DNA of 64,000 nucleotides from Pseudoalteromonas sp. T1lg23B (GCF_002964665.1 NZ_PQBZ01000042.1:493097-557096); one strand, 5' to 3'; shown: positions 43,538-52,066, counted from the stretch's first letter. A program made the numbers and translations. Notes: generated from the sequence alone by a model not told the origin.

Positions 43538-44169
43538 TGTACCCTGCTCGATATTTCCAAGAACAGGGTATTGAACGTGTTTTATCCTTGGTACACCAAT
43601 CACCTTTGGCTTCTATCCTGTTTAGCCACCCCCAAACTAAGCTAAACGATGTGGTCTATAGTCCTTTAATTTTTGATGCTTCCAAGCACCTTTTTATTGG
43701 TCATGTGGCAAAAAACAACCCTTTGGTACAACAAAATAATAGCAAGGTAAAATTGCTGTTTAATGGGCCCAATGATTACATTTCGCCTAGTCACCGCGCA
43801 GATCTAGTAGTCCCAACATGGCTCTACGCTAATGTACAAATCGAAGGACGCTTGGAATTGGTAACAGAGCACGAATTGAAGCTCAAAATGATGACGCAAA
43901 TCACCAACCATTTTGAACGTGAGAGCCGTAAACCTTGGCTTGTTTCATCGCTTGAAACAACCAAGCTGAATGCTCTATTTGACCATATTGTGTTTTTTAC
44001 CATCTCATTAGATCAGTGGTGCGGCAGCTTTAAACTAAGCCAGAATAAGCCACCAAAAGTGAAAGCCCAAATAATGCAAAGCCTGAAAACTAGAGGGAAC
44101 AAGGCTTTATCTGAGCTTGTTGGAAGTTACATTGATAATGACATTACAGATGGTAACGTACCAAACTAG
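43537..44169 (+). CDS. PaiB-like FMN-binding protein
   Basis: A 210-residue FMN-binding split-barrel protein of the PaiB family: MYPARYF at the N-terminus, PLASILFSH, HLFIGHVAKNNPLVQ, VKLLFNGPNDYISPS and LVVPTWLYANVQIEG. PaiB was first described as a negative regulator in Bacillus alongside a PaiA acetyltransferase, and the same acetyltransferase-PaiB pairing is seen here. The ATG at 43537 overlaps the stop of the GNAT gene; the earlier frame start at 43528 is less likely. It probably binds FMN and may detoxify or sense a polyamine-like compound. Confidence 0.85.
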   Translation: MYPARYFQEQGIERVLSLVHQSPLASILFSHPQTKLNDVVYSPLIFDASKHLFIGHVAKNNPLVQQNNSKVKLLFNGPNDYISPSHRADLVVPTWLYANVQIEGRLELVTEHELKLKMMTQITNHFERESRKPWLVSSLETTKLNALFDHIVFFTISLDQWCGSFKLSQNKPPKVKAQIMQSLKTRGNKALSELVGSYIDNDITDGNVPN

Positions 44170-44182
44170 TGTGTAGTTACCA

Positions 44183-44668
44183 CTAGCTTAGTTGCTTACG
44201 TATAACATCTGCCGCCTGAGGCAAGCTGACCAAGCGTCCGTTTGCTTCACTTTCACTAATGCCCTGAATCGCTTCAAAATCATCTAAAAAAAGCGCTTGG
44301 TCATAGTTCTTTGTGGTTTTATTTTTAACGTAAACCATAACAAAGCATCGCGTTGACAGCTTATCCAAAGCCCTAAAAAAGTTAATATCATCGCTGGATA
44401 ACTTGGGTTTAACTGATCGCCCTTTTAGCTCATAAAACATATGTTTAACGTATATTCTACGTCCATTTAAGCAATATTGAGTCACGTTTTTTACGGCAAA
44501 CTCTTCCACATTTTGCGTTTGAATATCCTTTTCTACAGACACAAAAGCCTTATCACCAAATACGCTGCGCCAAATACGCTCTAATAACGTTTTTCCGTTT
44601 GTATTTCTATTTGTATGTAATTGTGCCAACGCGTGTCTAACGCTTAAATTATCCATAAATATGTACAT
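44183..44668 (-). CDS. Orphan protein of unknown function
   Basis: A 161-residue cytosolic protein, basic (many Lys/Arg), with no recognised motif. The segment VKHMFYELKGRSVKPKLSSDDINFFRALDKL is its most distinctive part. GGAGA precedes the ATG at 44668 at a normal distance. A perfect 14-bp palindrome lies 22 bp upstream of the start, so it is probably tightly regulated. The 340-bp region upstream is AT-rich and the gene stands alone between an acetyltransferase/PaiB pair and a SYLF lipoprotein. Horizontal acquisition is possible but not shown. Confidence 0.6.
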   Translation of the reverse strand: MYIFMDNLSVRHALAQLHTNRNTNGKTLLERIWRSVFGDKAFVSVEKDIQTQNVEEFAVKNVTQYCLNGRRIYVKHMFYELKGRSVKPKLSSDDINFFRALDKLSTRCFVMVYVKNKTTKNYDQALFLDDFEAIQGISESEANGRLVSLPQAADVIRKQLS

Positions 44669-44690
44669 ACATCTTCTCCCTGTCGTTTAT

Positions 44691-44704
44691 TTGGTACGTA
44701 CCAA
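44691..44704. promoter_or_regulatory. Perfect palindrome upstream of the orphan gene
   Basis: TTGGTACGTACCAA is a perfect 14-bp palindrome, 22 bp upstream of the start codon at 44668. It probably binds a dimeric regulator. A partial match (GGTAACGTACCAA) lies inside the end of the PaiB-like gene at about 44152-44164. Confidence 0.55.
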
Positions 44705-44950
44705 CCATAACGTATTTGAAATAACACACCTTCTTTCACAATCCTGTGAACTAAACCGTGTCTCTATGTATGTAAATTTGGCATAGAGCAATATTAATAT
44801 GTTAATAAATAGAATAAAAAAACAATAAAACAGGAATAAAAGTAAAAAAACAGTGAATATCGTTCTAAAAACATACAGCGCATCTGAGCGTTACTCACGC
44901 CAGACCCATGTAGAAATAAAGCATAAGGAAAACGCAGGCAGCCTATAGAT

Positions 44951-44986
44951 AAAAAACAGCAGCAACTTAAAAAAGTTGCTGCTGTT
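44951..44986 (-). terminator. Rho-independent terminator of the SYLF lipoprotein gene
   Basis: AACAGCAGCAACTT (44955-44968), loop AAAA, AAGTTGCTGCTGTT (44973-44986): a 14-bp perfect stem. On the minus strand a T-run follows it, 22 bp after the stop codon at 45008. Confidence 0.92.
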
Positions 44987-45007
44987 GAGAGCAGTGTAAG
45001 TCAAAGT

Positions 45008-45571
45008 TTAATTAAGTTCGTCATCAACCCAAAACTTGGTACCTTTCAACACCGCTTGTAGAGCAAGCCCAGTCTCTGTTAGCGAATAAACAGTTACATC
45101 ATCAACCACAACTTCGGCAGCAACCGCTCCTCCTTGATGCTTATGTTTGGCCGCTGCATCCGCATTACCACCGAATGCCCAACCGTGTTCAATAAAGCGA
45201 GCCAATGCCGATTGGCTGTGAAACACCATTACAATACTGAAATCTTTTGCACCAATCCCTAACCCCAACCCAGCTTCTGCCATGTTCATGTAAGTTCTAG
45301 CACCAGTTTGCCTATTCACGGCTACGCCGTAGCCACCACCAAAGCTGGCAAATATGACGTTAACATTGGCATTATCAAACACCGCATACCCTGCTGAACT
45401 TGCAATTTGCTGCTGAACATCAGGTTTTTGAGCATACAGTTGACTCAACACATTACTACGCATACTTTCAACCGCCGCGCGCTTTTCTGCGACAGATTTA
45501 CCGCCAGACGTGGCACAACCCGCTAGCAAAAACACAGTCCCCATCAATATCGCAACTAGATAGTTTCTCAT
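45008..45571 (-). CDS. SYLF (YSC84) domain lipoprotein
   Basis: A 187-residue lipoprotein: signal peptide with lipobox LLAGC (Cys19), then a SYLF domain with GYAVFDNANVNVIFASFGGGYGVAV, GLGLGIGAKDFSIVMVFHS and TETGLALQAVLKGTKFW, the conserved glycine-rich core. SYLF domains bind lipids and, in eukaryotes, actin; bacterial lipoproteins of this kind are envelope proteins of unknown role. GAGGAG precedes the ATG. It is monocistronic with a strong terminator. Confidence 0.9.
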   Translation of the reverse strand: MRNYLVAILMGTVFLLAGCATSGGKSVAEKRAAVESMRSNVLSQLYAQKPDVQQQIASSAGYAVFDNANVNVIFASFGGGYGVAVNRQTGARTYMNMAEAGLGLGIGAKDFSIVMVFHSQSALARFIEHGWAFGGNADAAAKHKHQGGAVAAEVVVDDVTVYSLTETGLALQAVLKGTKFWVDDELN

Positions 45572-45921
45572 ATGGACTCCTCTTAAAAAGAAAATAACGA
45601 CAAAATATGGTGAATAAAAGCCTAGTACACAGAAGCTGGCTTATACATGAATTAGCGTGCATAGATATAAATTAACGCAAAGCAAGCAAAAAAAGGCCGC
45701 TAAACGCGGCCAATATCATGGGTAATCATGAAGGGATAAGTGTGAAAACAAGGCCAGTTTACATAGCCCATTAGTAAAATAAAACCACATTATTACGCAC
45801 AATATCATCGTAAAAATCGAACAATAACAACCCGAACAGCCGCTCACAAAATAAAACTTTTAAACCTTTTTCTAGGCTTTATCGACATATACCCTGACAT
45901 CATGCAAACAGGAATATTATC
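45572..45921. other. Intergenic region with an orphan terminator (possible small RNA on the minus strand)
   Basis: This 350-bp gap between divergent genes has GGCCGC (45696-45701), loop TAAAC, GCGGCC (45707-45712); on the minus strand the hairpin is followed by a run of eight T. No minus-strand gene ends here: the nearest one stops at 46563 and has its own hairpin. It could end a small RNA starting between about 45800 and 45900. A 23-codon frame in this region is not convincing. Confidence 0.35.
45691..45712 (-). terminator. Orphan rho-independent terminator
   Basis: A GGCCGC/GCGGCC stem with a 5-base loop and a run of eight T on the minus strand, located 120 bp upstream of the SYLF gene start. 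No annotated minus-strand gene leads into it. Confidence 0.7.
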
Positions 45922-46491
45922 ATGTTAAAGACTTTGAACTTTATCACCATTATCAGCATAACAGCCGCTTTCGCATCGTATGCTCACGTACAATCGCAAA
46001 TACAGCAAGTTGAAAATCAGCAAGCTAACAGTAAAGATGGATATCGCGTACTCGTATCTCAACACTGTCAACAAATACTTGAAGCTCCTTTGAATGCTGA
46101 ACAAGTAGACAGCTACCTGACCATGAAAAAACACTCCGAGAAAATGCGTGAATTGGAGCAACCAGTGAGTAAAATTAGCGCTCAGATGAGTGAGTTGGGC
46201 GATCAAATTCAAGCGATTACCCAACAAGCCTATGTGGTTACAGATGACAAACTAAGCATAGATAAAACACTACTGGCGCAGCAACAATCCGTGTCAGCTG
46301 AACTGGAACAGTTAGCCGCTGAGAACAAAGGAAAATTTACCGCTCTTGAGACGCAAGGGAAGCACCTCCATCAAGCTGCCCAACGCTTTGAAGCATTGAT
46401 AACACCGACTATCGGCGATATTGAATACTCTCATGTACAAATTCTAGCGCCAGGGGAGCGCCCTAAAAACAACTGTTTGACGCGCAACTAA
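45922..46491 (+). CDS. Exported coiled-coil protein of unknown function
   Basis: A 189-residue protein with a signal peptide or anchor (MLKTLNFITIISITAAFASYA) followed by alpha-helical, glutamine- and glutamate-rich sequence that fits coiled coils at about 60-150 (KHSEKMRELEQPVSKISAQMSEL and later). Two cysteines (QHCQQ, NNCLTRN) may form a disulfide. No family is recognised. It is convergent with the M23 lipoprotein gene, with a hairpin between them. GGAATATTATC precedes the ATG. Confidence 0.65.
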   Translation: MLKTLNFITIISITAAFASYAHVQSQIQQVENQQANSKDGYRVLVSQHCQQILEAPLNAEQVDSYLTMKKHSEKMRELEQPVSKISAQMSELGDQIQAITQQAYVVTDDKLSIDKTLLAQQQSVSAELEQLAAENKGKFTALETQGKHLHQAAQRFEALITPTIGDIEYSHVQILAPGERPKNNCLTRN

Positions 46492-46524
46492 TTTCACTTG
46501 CTCCGTAGACTCCCAAGTCAGAAG

Positions 46525-46545
46525 CCGGTCTGTTCGCCAGACCGG
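46525..46545. terminator. Hairpin between convergent genes
   Basis: CCGGTCTG (46525-46532), loop TTCGC, CAGACCGG (46538-46545): perfect 8-bp GC-rich stem between stops at 46491 and 46563. No T-run, but the position fits a bidirectional terminator. Confidence 0.6.
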
Positions 46546-46562
46546 TTGCCAATCAGCCAAAT

Positions 46563-47855
46563 TCACAGTGTTTTTTCTTGTTCTGAATGCAAAGCCAGCC
46601 GTGTGGTTTGCAGTGTATCTGCTACACTCTGCACCTGATCCTGAAACTTCGCATATAAAGCACCTTGCAACGGAGTTTGAACCACATTTTTCAGTGATAA
46701 TGGGTTAATAGGTTTGCCATGTTTGTGTACTTCATAGTGAAGGTGTCGCGCCTGTGATAGCCCCGTATTACCCAAGTATCCTATCACTTGGCCCTGAGTC
46801 ACTCGATCTCCGGGCTTTAACCCATCCGCAAATCTGTGTAAGTGGGCATACAGTGTGTGGTATCCCTGCCCATGTTGAATAAGTACGCGATTGCCAAATC
46901 CGCCGCCCCAGTTGGCTTTTTCAACTATTCCATTGCCTGCGGCAAATATTGGCGTGCCAAGTGGTGCCCCAAAATCTAGCCCTGCATGAAGACGTGTGTA
47001 ACCTAATATAGGGTGTTTCCTGCGTCCAAAGTCCGATGATAATCGCGCACCATTTAATGGTGTTTTCAGCAAAAAACCTCGCGCTGGTCGGCCATTTTTG
47101 AAGTAAAAACCATCCACTGCGTGCTTATCTTCAAAGTGATAGATTTCAACTGGCTCACCGTTAGTGAACAAACGGGCATAACGCAGCTGAGTTGGCAGGC
47201 TCTGCTGTGATTGCAATTCATCTGGAAAGAGTGCTATTTGCTCATCAAACAGTAAGTTCACACTATCTCCTTTGTGGATCTGTCTTTGAAAATCAATCAA
47301 GTGTGAAAATGCTAAAATCATTTGGTTGATAATATCCAGTGGTACGTCACTACTTTGAGCACCATCAAATATGCTGTTTGACACCTCAAAAGCACGCACA
47401 GTGGGTACTGTTCGAACCTGCAGCGCATAAAGGCGTTTGGTCCAGCCTTCATTGACACGTTCGATGCGCACGCGTTCAGCAAAAGTTGTGGCGAGAGTTA
47501 AAGACAACAACGCGGTGCCAGTGTGCTCTACTTTAATTTTTTGACCAACCTGAATGTGATCTAAATCCAGTTGTGGTTGAGCCAGTTTTCGCACTTGCCA
47601 TGCATCATTTGCGCTAAAACCAAACGGCTTAAGTACGCCGATAAAGGACTGTCCTTGTGAAACGGTCACTATCGTGGTTTTCACCAGCTCACTTTGTTCT
47701 TGAATCTCTAGCTCAACAGTTTGCAATACTTCTGCGGTACGCTCTGCAACACCGAGTGTCGGTGCTTTTTTCGCAAGGTCATGTCGTGAGCCATCACTCT
47801 CAGTGCAAGCACTAAGGACCGCACTCATAACAATAATATAAGTAAATAATTTCAT
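46563..47855 (-). CDS. M23 family peptidoglycan endopeptidase (lipoprotein)
   Basis: A 430-residue lipoprotein: signal peptide with lipobox SAC (Cys17), an OapA/LysM-like region (about 60-120), a middle domain, and a C-terminal M23 lysostaphin-like peptidase (about 280-390). The zinc ligands are HAGLD (His290, Asp294) and HLH (His371, His373), with the catalytic YAHLHR His338 intact, so it should cut peptidoglycan cross-links. The plan resembles MepM/ShyA enzymes, but with a lipid anchor. It follows the M56-M23 gene by 4 bp and is therefore the third gene of the BlaI-controlled operon. Confidence 0.9.
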   Translation of the reverse strand: MKLFTYIIVMSAVLSACTESDGSRHDLAKKAPTLGVAERTAEVLQTVELEIQEQSELVKTTIVTVSQGQSFIGVLKPFGFSANDAWQVRKLAQPQLDLDHIQVGQKIKVEHTGTALLSLTLATTFAERVRIERVNEGWTKRLYALQVRTVPTVRAFEVSNSIFDGAQSSDVPLDIINQMILAFSHLIDFQRQIHKGDSVNLLFDEQIALFPDELQSQQSLPTQLRYARLFTNGEPVEIYHFEDKHAVDGFYFKNGRPARGFLLKTPLNGARLSSDFGRRKHPILGYTRLHAGLDFGAPLGTPIFAAGNGIVEKANWGGGFGNRVLIQHGQGYHTLYAHLHRFADGLKPGDRVTQGQVIGYLGNTGLSQARHLHYEVHKHGKPINPLSLKNVVQTPLQGALYAKFQDQVQSVADTLQTTRLALHSEQEKTL

Positions 47856-47859
47856 AAAT

Positions 47860-49206
47860 TTAGTTTAATTCCACAACGGTCAATGGGTCGATACGTTCAC
47901 CATTATGCAAAATTTCAAGATGTAAATGCGGCCCTGTCACTTTACCCGTCTCCCCCAAGGTTCCTATGTGCATTCCTGCATGCACCCACTCACCTTCTGT
48001 AACCAAAACCTGATCCAAATGTGCGTATACGCTTTGATACCCGTTACTATGCTGGATCAACACAACCTTCCCATAATTCGCTGGCAATGTGTGCCCATCT
48101 GCCACCAATACTTTGCCTGTTGCTAGAGAAGAAATTGGTTGTCCTTTAGGCGCGACGAGATCAACACCATTGTGTGGGCGGTTCTGCCTAAACGCGCTGA
48201 TATGTGCAAAGTATGAACTGATGAAGTAATCGTTTAGAGGCGCTTGCCAGTTTGGATGTTGCACAATAAACAGTGACTTTAAATGGCTCACAATCGCTAC
48301 AGAAGTCAACGCACATAGAAGTAGAGCAATCAATACTCGACGCGAGTGGCACTCGGTTGGCCTCATGATCTCAGTCAAACGTAATTTATAATCCGCTAAT
48401 GACAGTGCTCTTGAAGCAAAAGCGACACTCGAATGCTCTTCAAAGCTGGCACTATTAAACCTAAGTGATGTAAGCATGGCTTGTGCATAGACTTTAGGAT
48501 TGATCCCATATCTGGATAGTGTTGACTTGTCACACCTCGCTTCGATTGCTTTAGCTAATTCGACTTCCATTTTTAACAAAGCAGGATTAAACCAGAAAAT
48601 ACAAGACAAGATATGCCAGCAGGCTAAAAGCTGATGGTCACGATAGTCCAGATGAACAAGTTCATGATTAAGCAAAGCGTTTTTTTGCGGCTCAGGTAGC
48701 GTCATAAAGTATTTTGGCAAGGCCAGCTTACTCTTGAATATGCCAGTTACAAATGGAGAGCAATTAATCGGCAACATAAACGTATCAAGGTTTTTTCTAT
48801 CAATTGATACTTTTTCGCCCGTTGCCAATAAGCGCAAAACACTATTTCTGTTACGCCAAAAGCGATACAAACGTTGCAAAGTAACACTCACATAAATGCA
48901 CAGTAAAATTACGAGCAAAGTGCTTGGATCAGCTTTATAGGCCTTGTTTGTCACCAACTCGGTATGCAATTGCAATAATTCGGCTTGCTCGGATACATCA
49001 AATAAAACGTCAGGAAGTGCTATCAACTGGGTTGAAATATTGAATCCTGAAAAAGGTAGTATGCTGATTACCAACAACCCCCACCACATACTTGGCATTG
49101 CTGGATTAAAGCGCTTTAAATATCGGCCAAATGCAAGTAGAGCAAAGCACAGCAAAACCCACACCATCGCATTAGCCAAGGGTGCTATTAATGCTACGAA
49201 ACTCAT
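47860..49206 (-). CDS. BlaR1/MecR1-like M56 membrane protease fused to an M23 peptidase domain
   Basis: A 448-residue protein. The N-terminal part has several transmembrane segments (about 5-28, 40-58, 95-112 and 290-310) and the M56 zinc motif HELVH (181-185) followed by LDYRD and WFNPALLKMEVELAKAIEARCD, as in BlaR1. The C-terminal periplasmic part (about 335-448) is not a penicillin-binding sensor but an M23 domain with HNGVD (His345, Asp349), YAHLDQ (His396) and HLH (His427, His429), apparently complete. It starts 1 bp after the BlaI-like repressor gene. By analogy it senses peptidoglycan or wall damage and signals to cleave the repressor. This analogy is inference. Confidence 0.9.
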   Translation of the reverse strand: MSFVALIAPLANAMVWVLLCFALLAFGRYLKRFNPAMPSMWWGLLVISILPFSGFNISTQLIALPDVLFDVSEQAELLQLHTELVTNKAYKADPSTLLVILLCIYVSVTLQRLYRFWRNRNSVLRLLATGEKVSIDRKNLDTFMLPINCSPFVTGIFKSKLALPKYFMTLPEPQKNALLNHELVHLDYRDHQLLACWHILSCIFWFNPALLKMEVELAKAIEARCDKSTLSRYGINPKVYAQAMLTSLRFNSASFEEHSSVAFASRALSLADYKLRLTEIMRPTECHSRRVLIALLLCALTSVAIVSHLKSLFIVQHPNWQAPLNDYFISSYFAHISAFRQNRPHNGVDLVAPKGQPISSLATGKVLVADGHTLPANYGKVVLIQHSNGYQSVYAHLDQVLVTEGEWVHAGMHIGTLGETGKVTGPHLHLEILHNGERIDPLTVVELN

Positions 49207-49207
49207 G

Positions 49208-49591
49208 TTAACTTCCCTTTTTATCCTGCGCTGAGAGCGATTCTAATAGGTCTTCAAGTTCACTAAGTTCTTCTTTTTCAATGAGTCGGCTATCTGCAAA
49301 CAAAGTAACGGGTAGCGGACCATCTAGCTCAAATACGTTTTTTGCAAACTCCTGCGCATACAGTGCAAGAGTAGCAACTTTATCTACTTTGGCTTGGTAT
49401 GATTTCTTATTTCCATCTTCGCCAACAAGCAACAACCCTTTCTCCCCCATACGCTCTAGTGTTTTACGGGTTGATGAATAAGACCAATGAAACTTGCTCT
49501 CTATTGCTTCATGTATTTCTTTTGCGGTTCTTGGTTGTGAACGCCAGAGTAATTTTAATATTTCCAGCTCTGTACTATTGGGTTTCATCAT
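49208..49591 (-). CDS. BlaI/MecI-family transcriptional repressor
   Basis: A 127-residue winged-helix repressor: KPNSTELEILKLLWRSQPRTAKEIHEAIESKFHWSYSSTRKTLERMGEKGLL is the BlaI DNA-binding domain, followed by a dimerisation helix set. Family members are inactivated by proteolysis triggered by the M56 partner. The start at 49591 (MMKPN) is chosen because GGAG lies 8 bases upstream; the longer frame to 49657 crosses the operator. Repeated GTGCGAC half-sites lie upstream, so autorepression of the operon is expected. Confidence 0.93.
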   Translation of the reverse strand: MMKPNSTELEILKLLWRSQPRTAKEIHEAIESKFHWSYSSTRKTLERMGEKGLLLVGEDGNKKSYQAKVDKVATLALYAQEFAKNVFELDGPLPVTLFADSRLIEKEELSELEDLLESLSAQDKKGS

Positions 49592-49613
49592 AACAACATC
49601 TCCATGTGACATA

Positions 49614-49655
49614 TGTCGCACTTTATCAAACAAAAAAGTGCGACACAAGTCGCAC
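49614..49655. promoter_or_regulatory. BlaI-type operator cluster
   Basis: TGTCGCACTTT (49614-49624) and AAAGTGCGACA (49635-49645) are perfect 11-bp inverted arms; a third half-site GTCGCAC (49649-49655) pairs with GTGCGAC (49638-49644) around an ACAA spacer. All lie 23-64 bp upstream of the blaI-like start codon, where they would overlap the promoter. Confidence 0.75.
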
Positions 49656-49685
49656 ATTTGATTTATTTAAACTTTCCCAATGCTG

Positions 49686-50537
49686 CTAATTAAGAATGGG
49701 CGATAAGTGCTCCGGAGCAGTCACCAGATCTCGTACACCGTGCGCAGCATGTTCTTGGAATGGATTTTCACTGCACCATGTCCCCAAACTATGAATATCT
49801 ACCTTCAGGACCTGTGGCCGAACATTCCAAGTAACCTTAAAAGGAGAACCCTTGCGATTATAATTTGGACCTGTTGTAGAACCTGTGTATTCAACACCCT
49901 GACCCGTATTTGATGGGATATTAGGCGCTTGGTAATAACCATTCACTTGCTCAAATTTAGTGAGTGAATTGAAATCCACCCCCTTGCCATCATTGGTCAA
50001 TACCATTACCTGTGCCTCAACTCTCAGCTGAGGATTTTTAATATGTTCGCTCAAACAAGCACTCAAGGTCGACCCCGGCGCGACAGGTGCTGAACTATGT
50101 ACGTAATGAAGCTCAATGGTGTCTCCAGAATTAAGCCCTAGTTTGTCTGAAGGACAAATAGGCTGAGCCACGGGTGCTCGCTGGGCTCGGCTTAGCGTAC
50201 CAGAATAAACAAACCCCATTTGCTTTTCACTCGCATCGGCAGGTCGATTAAACTCACCTCCCCTGTGCTCAGCATTTTTATGGAAATGAATATTACAAAG
50301 GTTCATCACATCCCGCTTTGGGGCTGCGGAAAAAACAATAGGATTGAGTCCCTGCGTGCTATCTATGTCTCTGGGTGATTGCGGACCAAAACCATGCAGC
50401 TTATCGCTCACTCCTCGCGCGTTTGATGTTTTAGTCTCGTGTAAATGCGCGTGAATGCTTGCTAAATTCCCTGTGGCAAGAACATAGTTGGGTAGCAACA
50501 CACTCAAGGCTACCGCCAAACCCTTGATATTTTTCAT
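49686..50537 (-). CDS. Delta-class carbonic anhydrase-like secreted protein
   Basis: A 283-residue protein with a signal peptide (MKNIKGLAVALSVLLPNYVLA). The segment LCNIHFHKNAEHRGGEF with three closely spaced histidines, and GDTIELHYVHSS further on, are the zinc-binding type segments of the delta carbonic anhydrase-like family, which occurs in diatoms and in marine bacteria. If active it would interconvert CO2 and bicarbonate in the periplasm. Cysteines (CNIHF, PICPS, SACLSE, TWCSEN) are likely disulfide-bonded. The assignment comes from memory of the family motif and is less certain than the secretion. It ends 95 bp before the BlaI-like gene start but a separate promoter is there. Confidence 0.68.
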   Translation of the reverse strand: MKNIKGLAVALSVLLPNYVLATGNLASIHAHLHETKTSNARGVSDKLHGFGPQSPRDIDSTQGLNPIVFSAAPKRDVMNLCNIHFHKNAEHRGGEFNRPADASEKQMGFVYSGTLSRAQRAPVAQPICPSDKLGLNSGDTIELHYVHSSAPVAPGSTLSACLSEHIKNPQLRVEAQVMVLTNDGKGVDFNSLTKFEQVNGYYQAPNIPSNTGQGVEYTGSTTGPNYNRKGSPFKVTWNVRPQVLKVDIHSLGTWCSENPFQEHAAHGVRDLVTAPEHLSPILN

Positions 50538-50748
50538 TGATTAATCCTTTTGTTAATAAAGCTCCAACTTTAACGTATGATGGGTAAAAAAAGATCAAAC
50601 ATGAAAATATAACATATTGAAATAAAACACTATTATGTTATTTTATTGAATAATACTAGTGGCAAAAGCAACGACCTGTTTATTGCTGTGGGTCAGCGTT
50701 GCTCGTGTAAACTAGCCAATATTGTTAAACCATGAGGAGCACTCTACG

Positions 50749-51612
50749 GTGTTTCATATTCCCGAATTAATCGAAAGCACTGCTTTTGCGCTGCTGCTGG
50801 CTAGTTTGCTGAGTGCTTTTGTGTCTCAACGGATCAGCTTGGTATTATTTCTAATCACCTTAATGGTGGCATTTTTTGGTAGCATTGTTACCTTCCCTGC
50901 CTTGCTCGCACTTGCCATTATTATGTCTCTGGCTTACCTTACGCATCATATTGATACGGCTAAATTTCGTTACCCTGTTACAGCCTTAACATTGCTAGCA
51001 TGTATTGCGCTTGCCGCTCACCAGGTACCCGGATTCAATAACTTACTGGTGCTTGAACAAGTTCAAAAATCTTCAAATAGCTTACCATTTGACTTGTATT
51101 TTAACTTTGATAAGTCTGCTGTGCTGTTTGTTTTGTTGCTGTTGTACCCTGCTCTTTTACACAACGGGAGCCCTTTGATAACCGTCAGTGAGCAACACAA
51201 AGCGAAGCTAACCGCTTTATTTATGGTGTTGTTTTTTCTTGTTTTGGCAAGCGCATGGTCACTTGAGTTAATCATGCTACATCTACACCTGCCAGGCTGG
51301 TGGTGGTTATTTGCACTCAATAACTTAGTGGTAACCTGCGTGATTGAAGAAGCATTTTTCAGGGGCTATATACAGCAAAAACTCAGCGCACGACTCAATC
51401 CCTATTACGCACTTATCATATCCAGCCTCCTATTTGGCCTAGCGCATTTTTCAGGCCCGCTAGAGTATATGCTGGTTGCAAGTGTTGCGGGTGGTTTATA
51501 CGGTGCCGTGTATGCATTTACTGGCAAGTTGTACTGGGCGGTCATCTGTCATTTTTTGATTAATTTTGTACATTTGGCGTTGTTTACATACCCGATGGTG
51601 CACCATAGCTAA
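50749..51612 (+). CDS. CPBP family intramembrane metalloprotease
   Basis: A 287-residue integral membrane protein with about eight hydrophobic segments. The CPBP (Abi) motifs are present: EEAFFRGYIQ (motif 1, Glu-Glu and Arg), FGLAHFSG (motif 2 His) and HFLINF (motif 3). Such proteases are related to CAAX prenyl endopeptidases; in bacteria many have roles in peptide immunity or maturation. GTG 50749 is preferred because GAGGAG precedes it at 9 bases; the frame extends to TTG 50722. No peptide gene is adjacent, so the substrate is unknown. Confidence 0.88.
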   Translation: MFHIPELIESTAFALLLASLLSAFVSQRISLVLFLITLMVAFFGSIVTFPALLALAIIMSLAYLTHHIDTAKFRYPVTALTLLACIALAAHQVPGFNNLLVLEQVQKSSNSLPFDLYFNFDKSAVLFVLLLLYPALLHNGSPLITVSEQHKAKLTALFMVLFFLVLASAWSLELIMLHLHLPGWWWLFALNNLVVTCVIEEAFFRGYIQQKLSARLNPYYALIISSLLFGLAHFSGPLEYMLVASVAGGLYGAVYAFTGKLYWAVICHFLINFVHLALFTYPMVHHS

Positions 51613-51748
51613 CCCCTTTTTAAAAAAGCATTTAAAACGCCAAAAAAGATGCAGACTGAATGAGCAGCATGACACACTACTGACATTCCCTGACAGTCAT
51701 TCATGATTTACTACTTAGCGACTTAAACAACTCTGTAAGGAAATCAGA

Positions 51749-52066
51749 ATGTCACAAAATGTCATTGAAATTGTTAAATTTAAATTAGCGGCTGGCGTAA
51801 GCGAGCAGGACTTTCTACCACTAAACGATGCGTTTCAAACGTTTATTGCAGCACAATCAGGACTGCTTTATCGATCATTAGCTAAACAGCCCGACAACCA
51901 AGGCTACATTGATGTGATCTACTGGCAATCTATGGAAGATTCAAAACGAGCTGCTGAGGCATTTAATCACTCAGCCGTGTGTATGGACTTCTTAACCGTT
52001 ATCGACAAACAATCCGTAGTTATGACACACAATATGATCATTGCACAAAGTACCTGTACTGGTTAA
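51749..52066 (+). CDS. Antibiotic biosynthesis monooxygenase (ABM)-domain protein
   Basis: A 105-residue ferredoxin-like alpha+beta protein: MSQNVIEIVKFKLAAGVSEQDFLPLNDAF, SGLLYRSLAKQP, YIDVIYWQSMEDSKRAAEAF, the usual ABM strand-helix pattern. Such proteins range from haem or quinol monooxygenases to non-catalytic relatives. GTAAGG precedes the ATG. The WYL regulator gene begins 38 bp after its stop, so the two form a small operon and the regulator may control it. Confidence 0.85.
   Translation: MSQNVIEIVKFKLAAGVSEQDFLPLNDAFQTFIAAQSGLLYRSLAKQPDNQGYIDVIYWQSMEDSKRAAEAFNHSAVCMDFLTVIDKQSVVMTHNMIIAQSTCTG

Larger units (their letters stand above)
44669..45007. other. AT-rich intergenic region
   Basis: This 339-bp stretch holds a 14-bp palindrome (44691-44704) next to the orphan gene and the terminator of the SYLF gene (44951-44986). 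The part 44760-44860 is very AT-rich with A-runs. No coding frame or RNA gene is supported. Confidence 0.4.
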
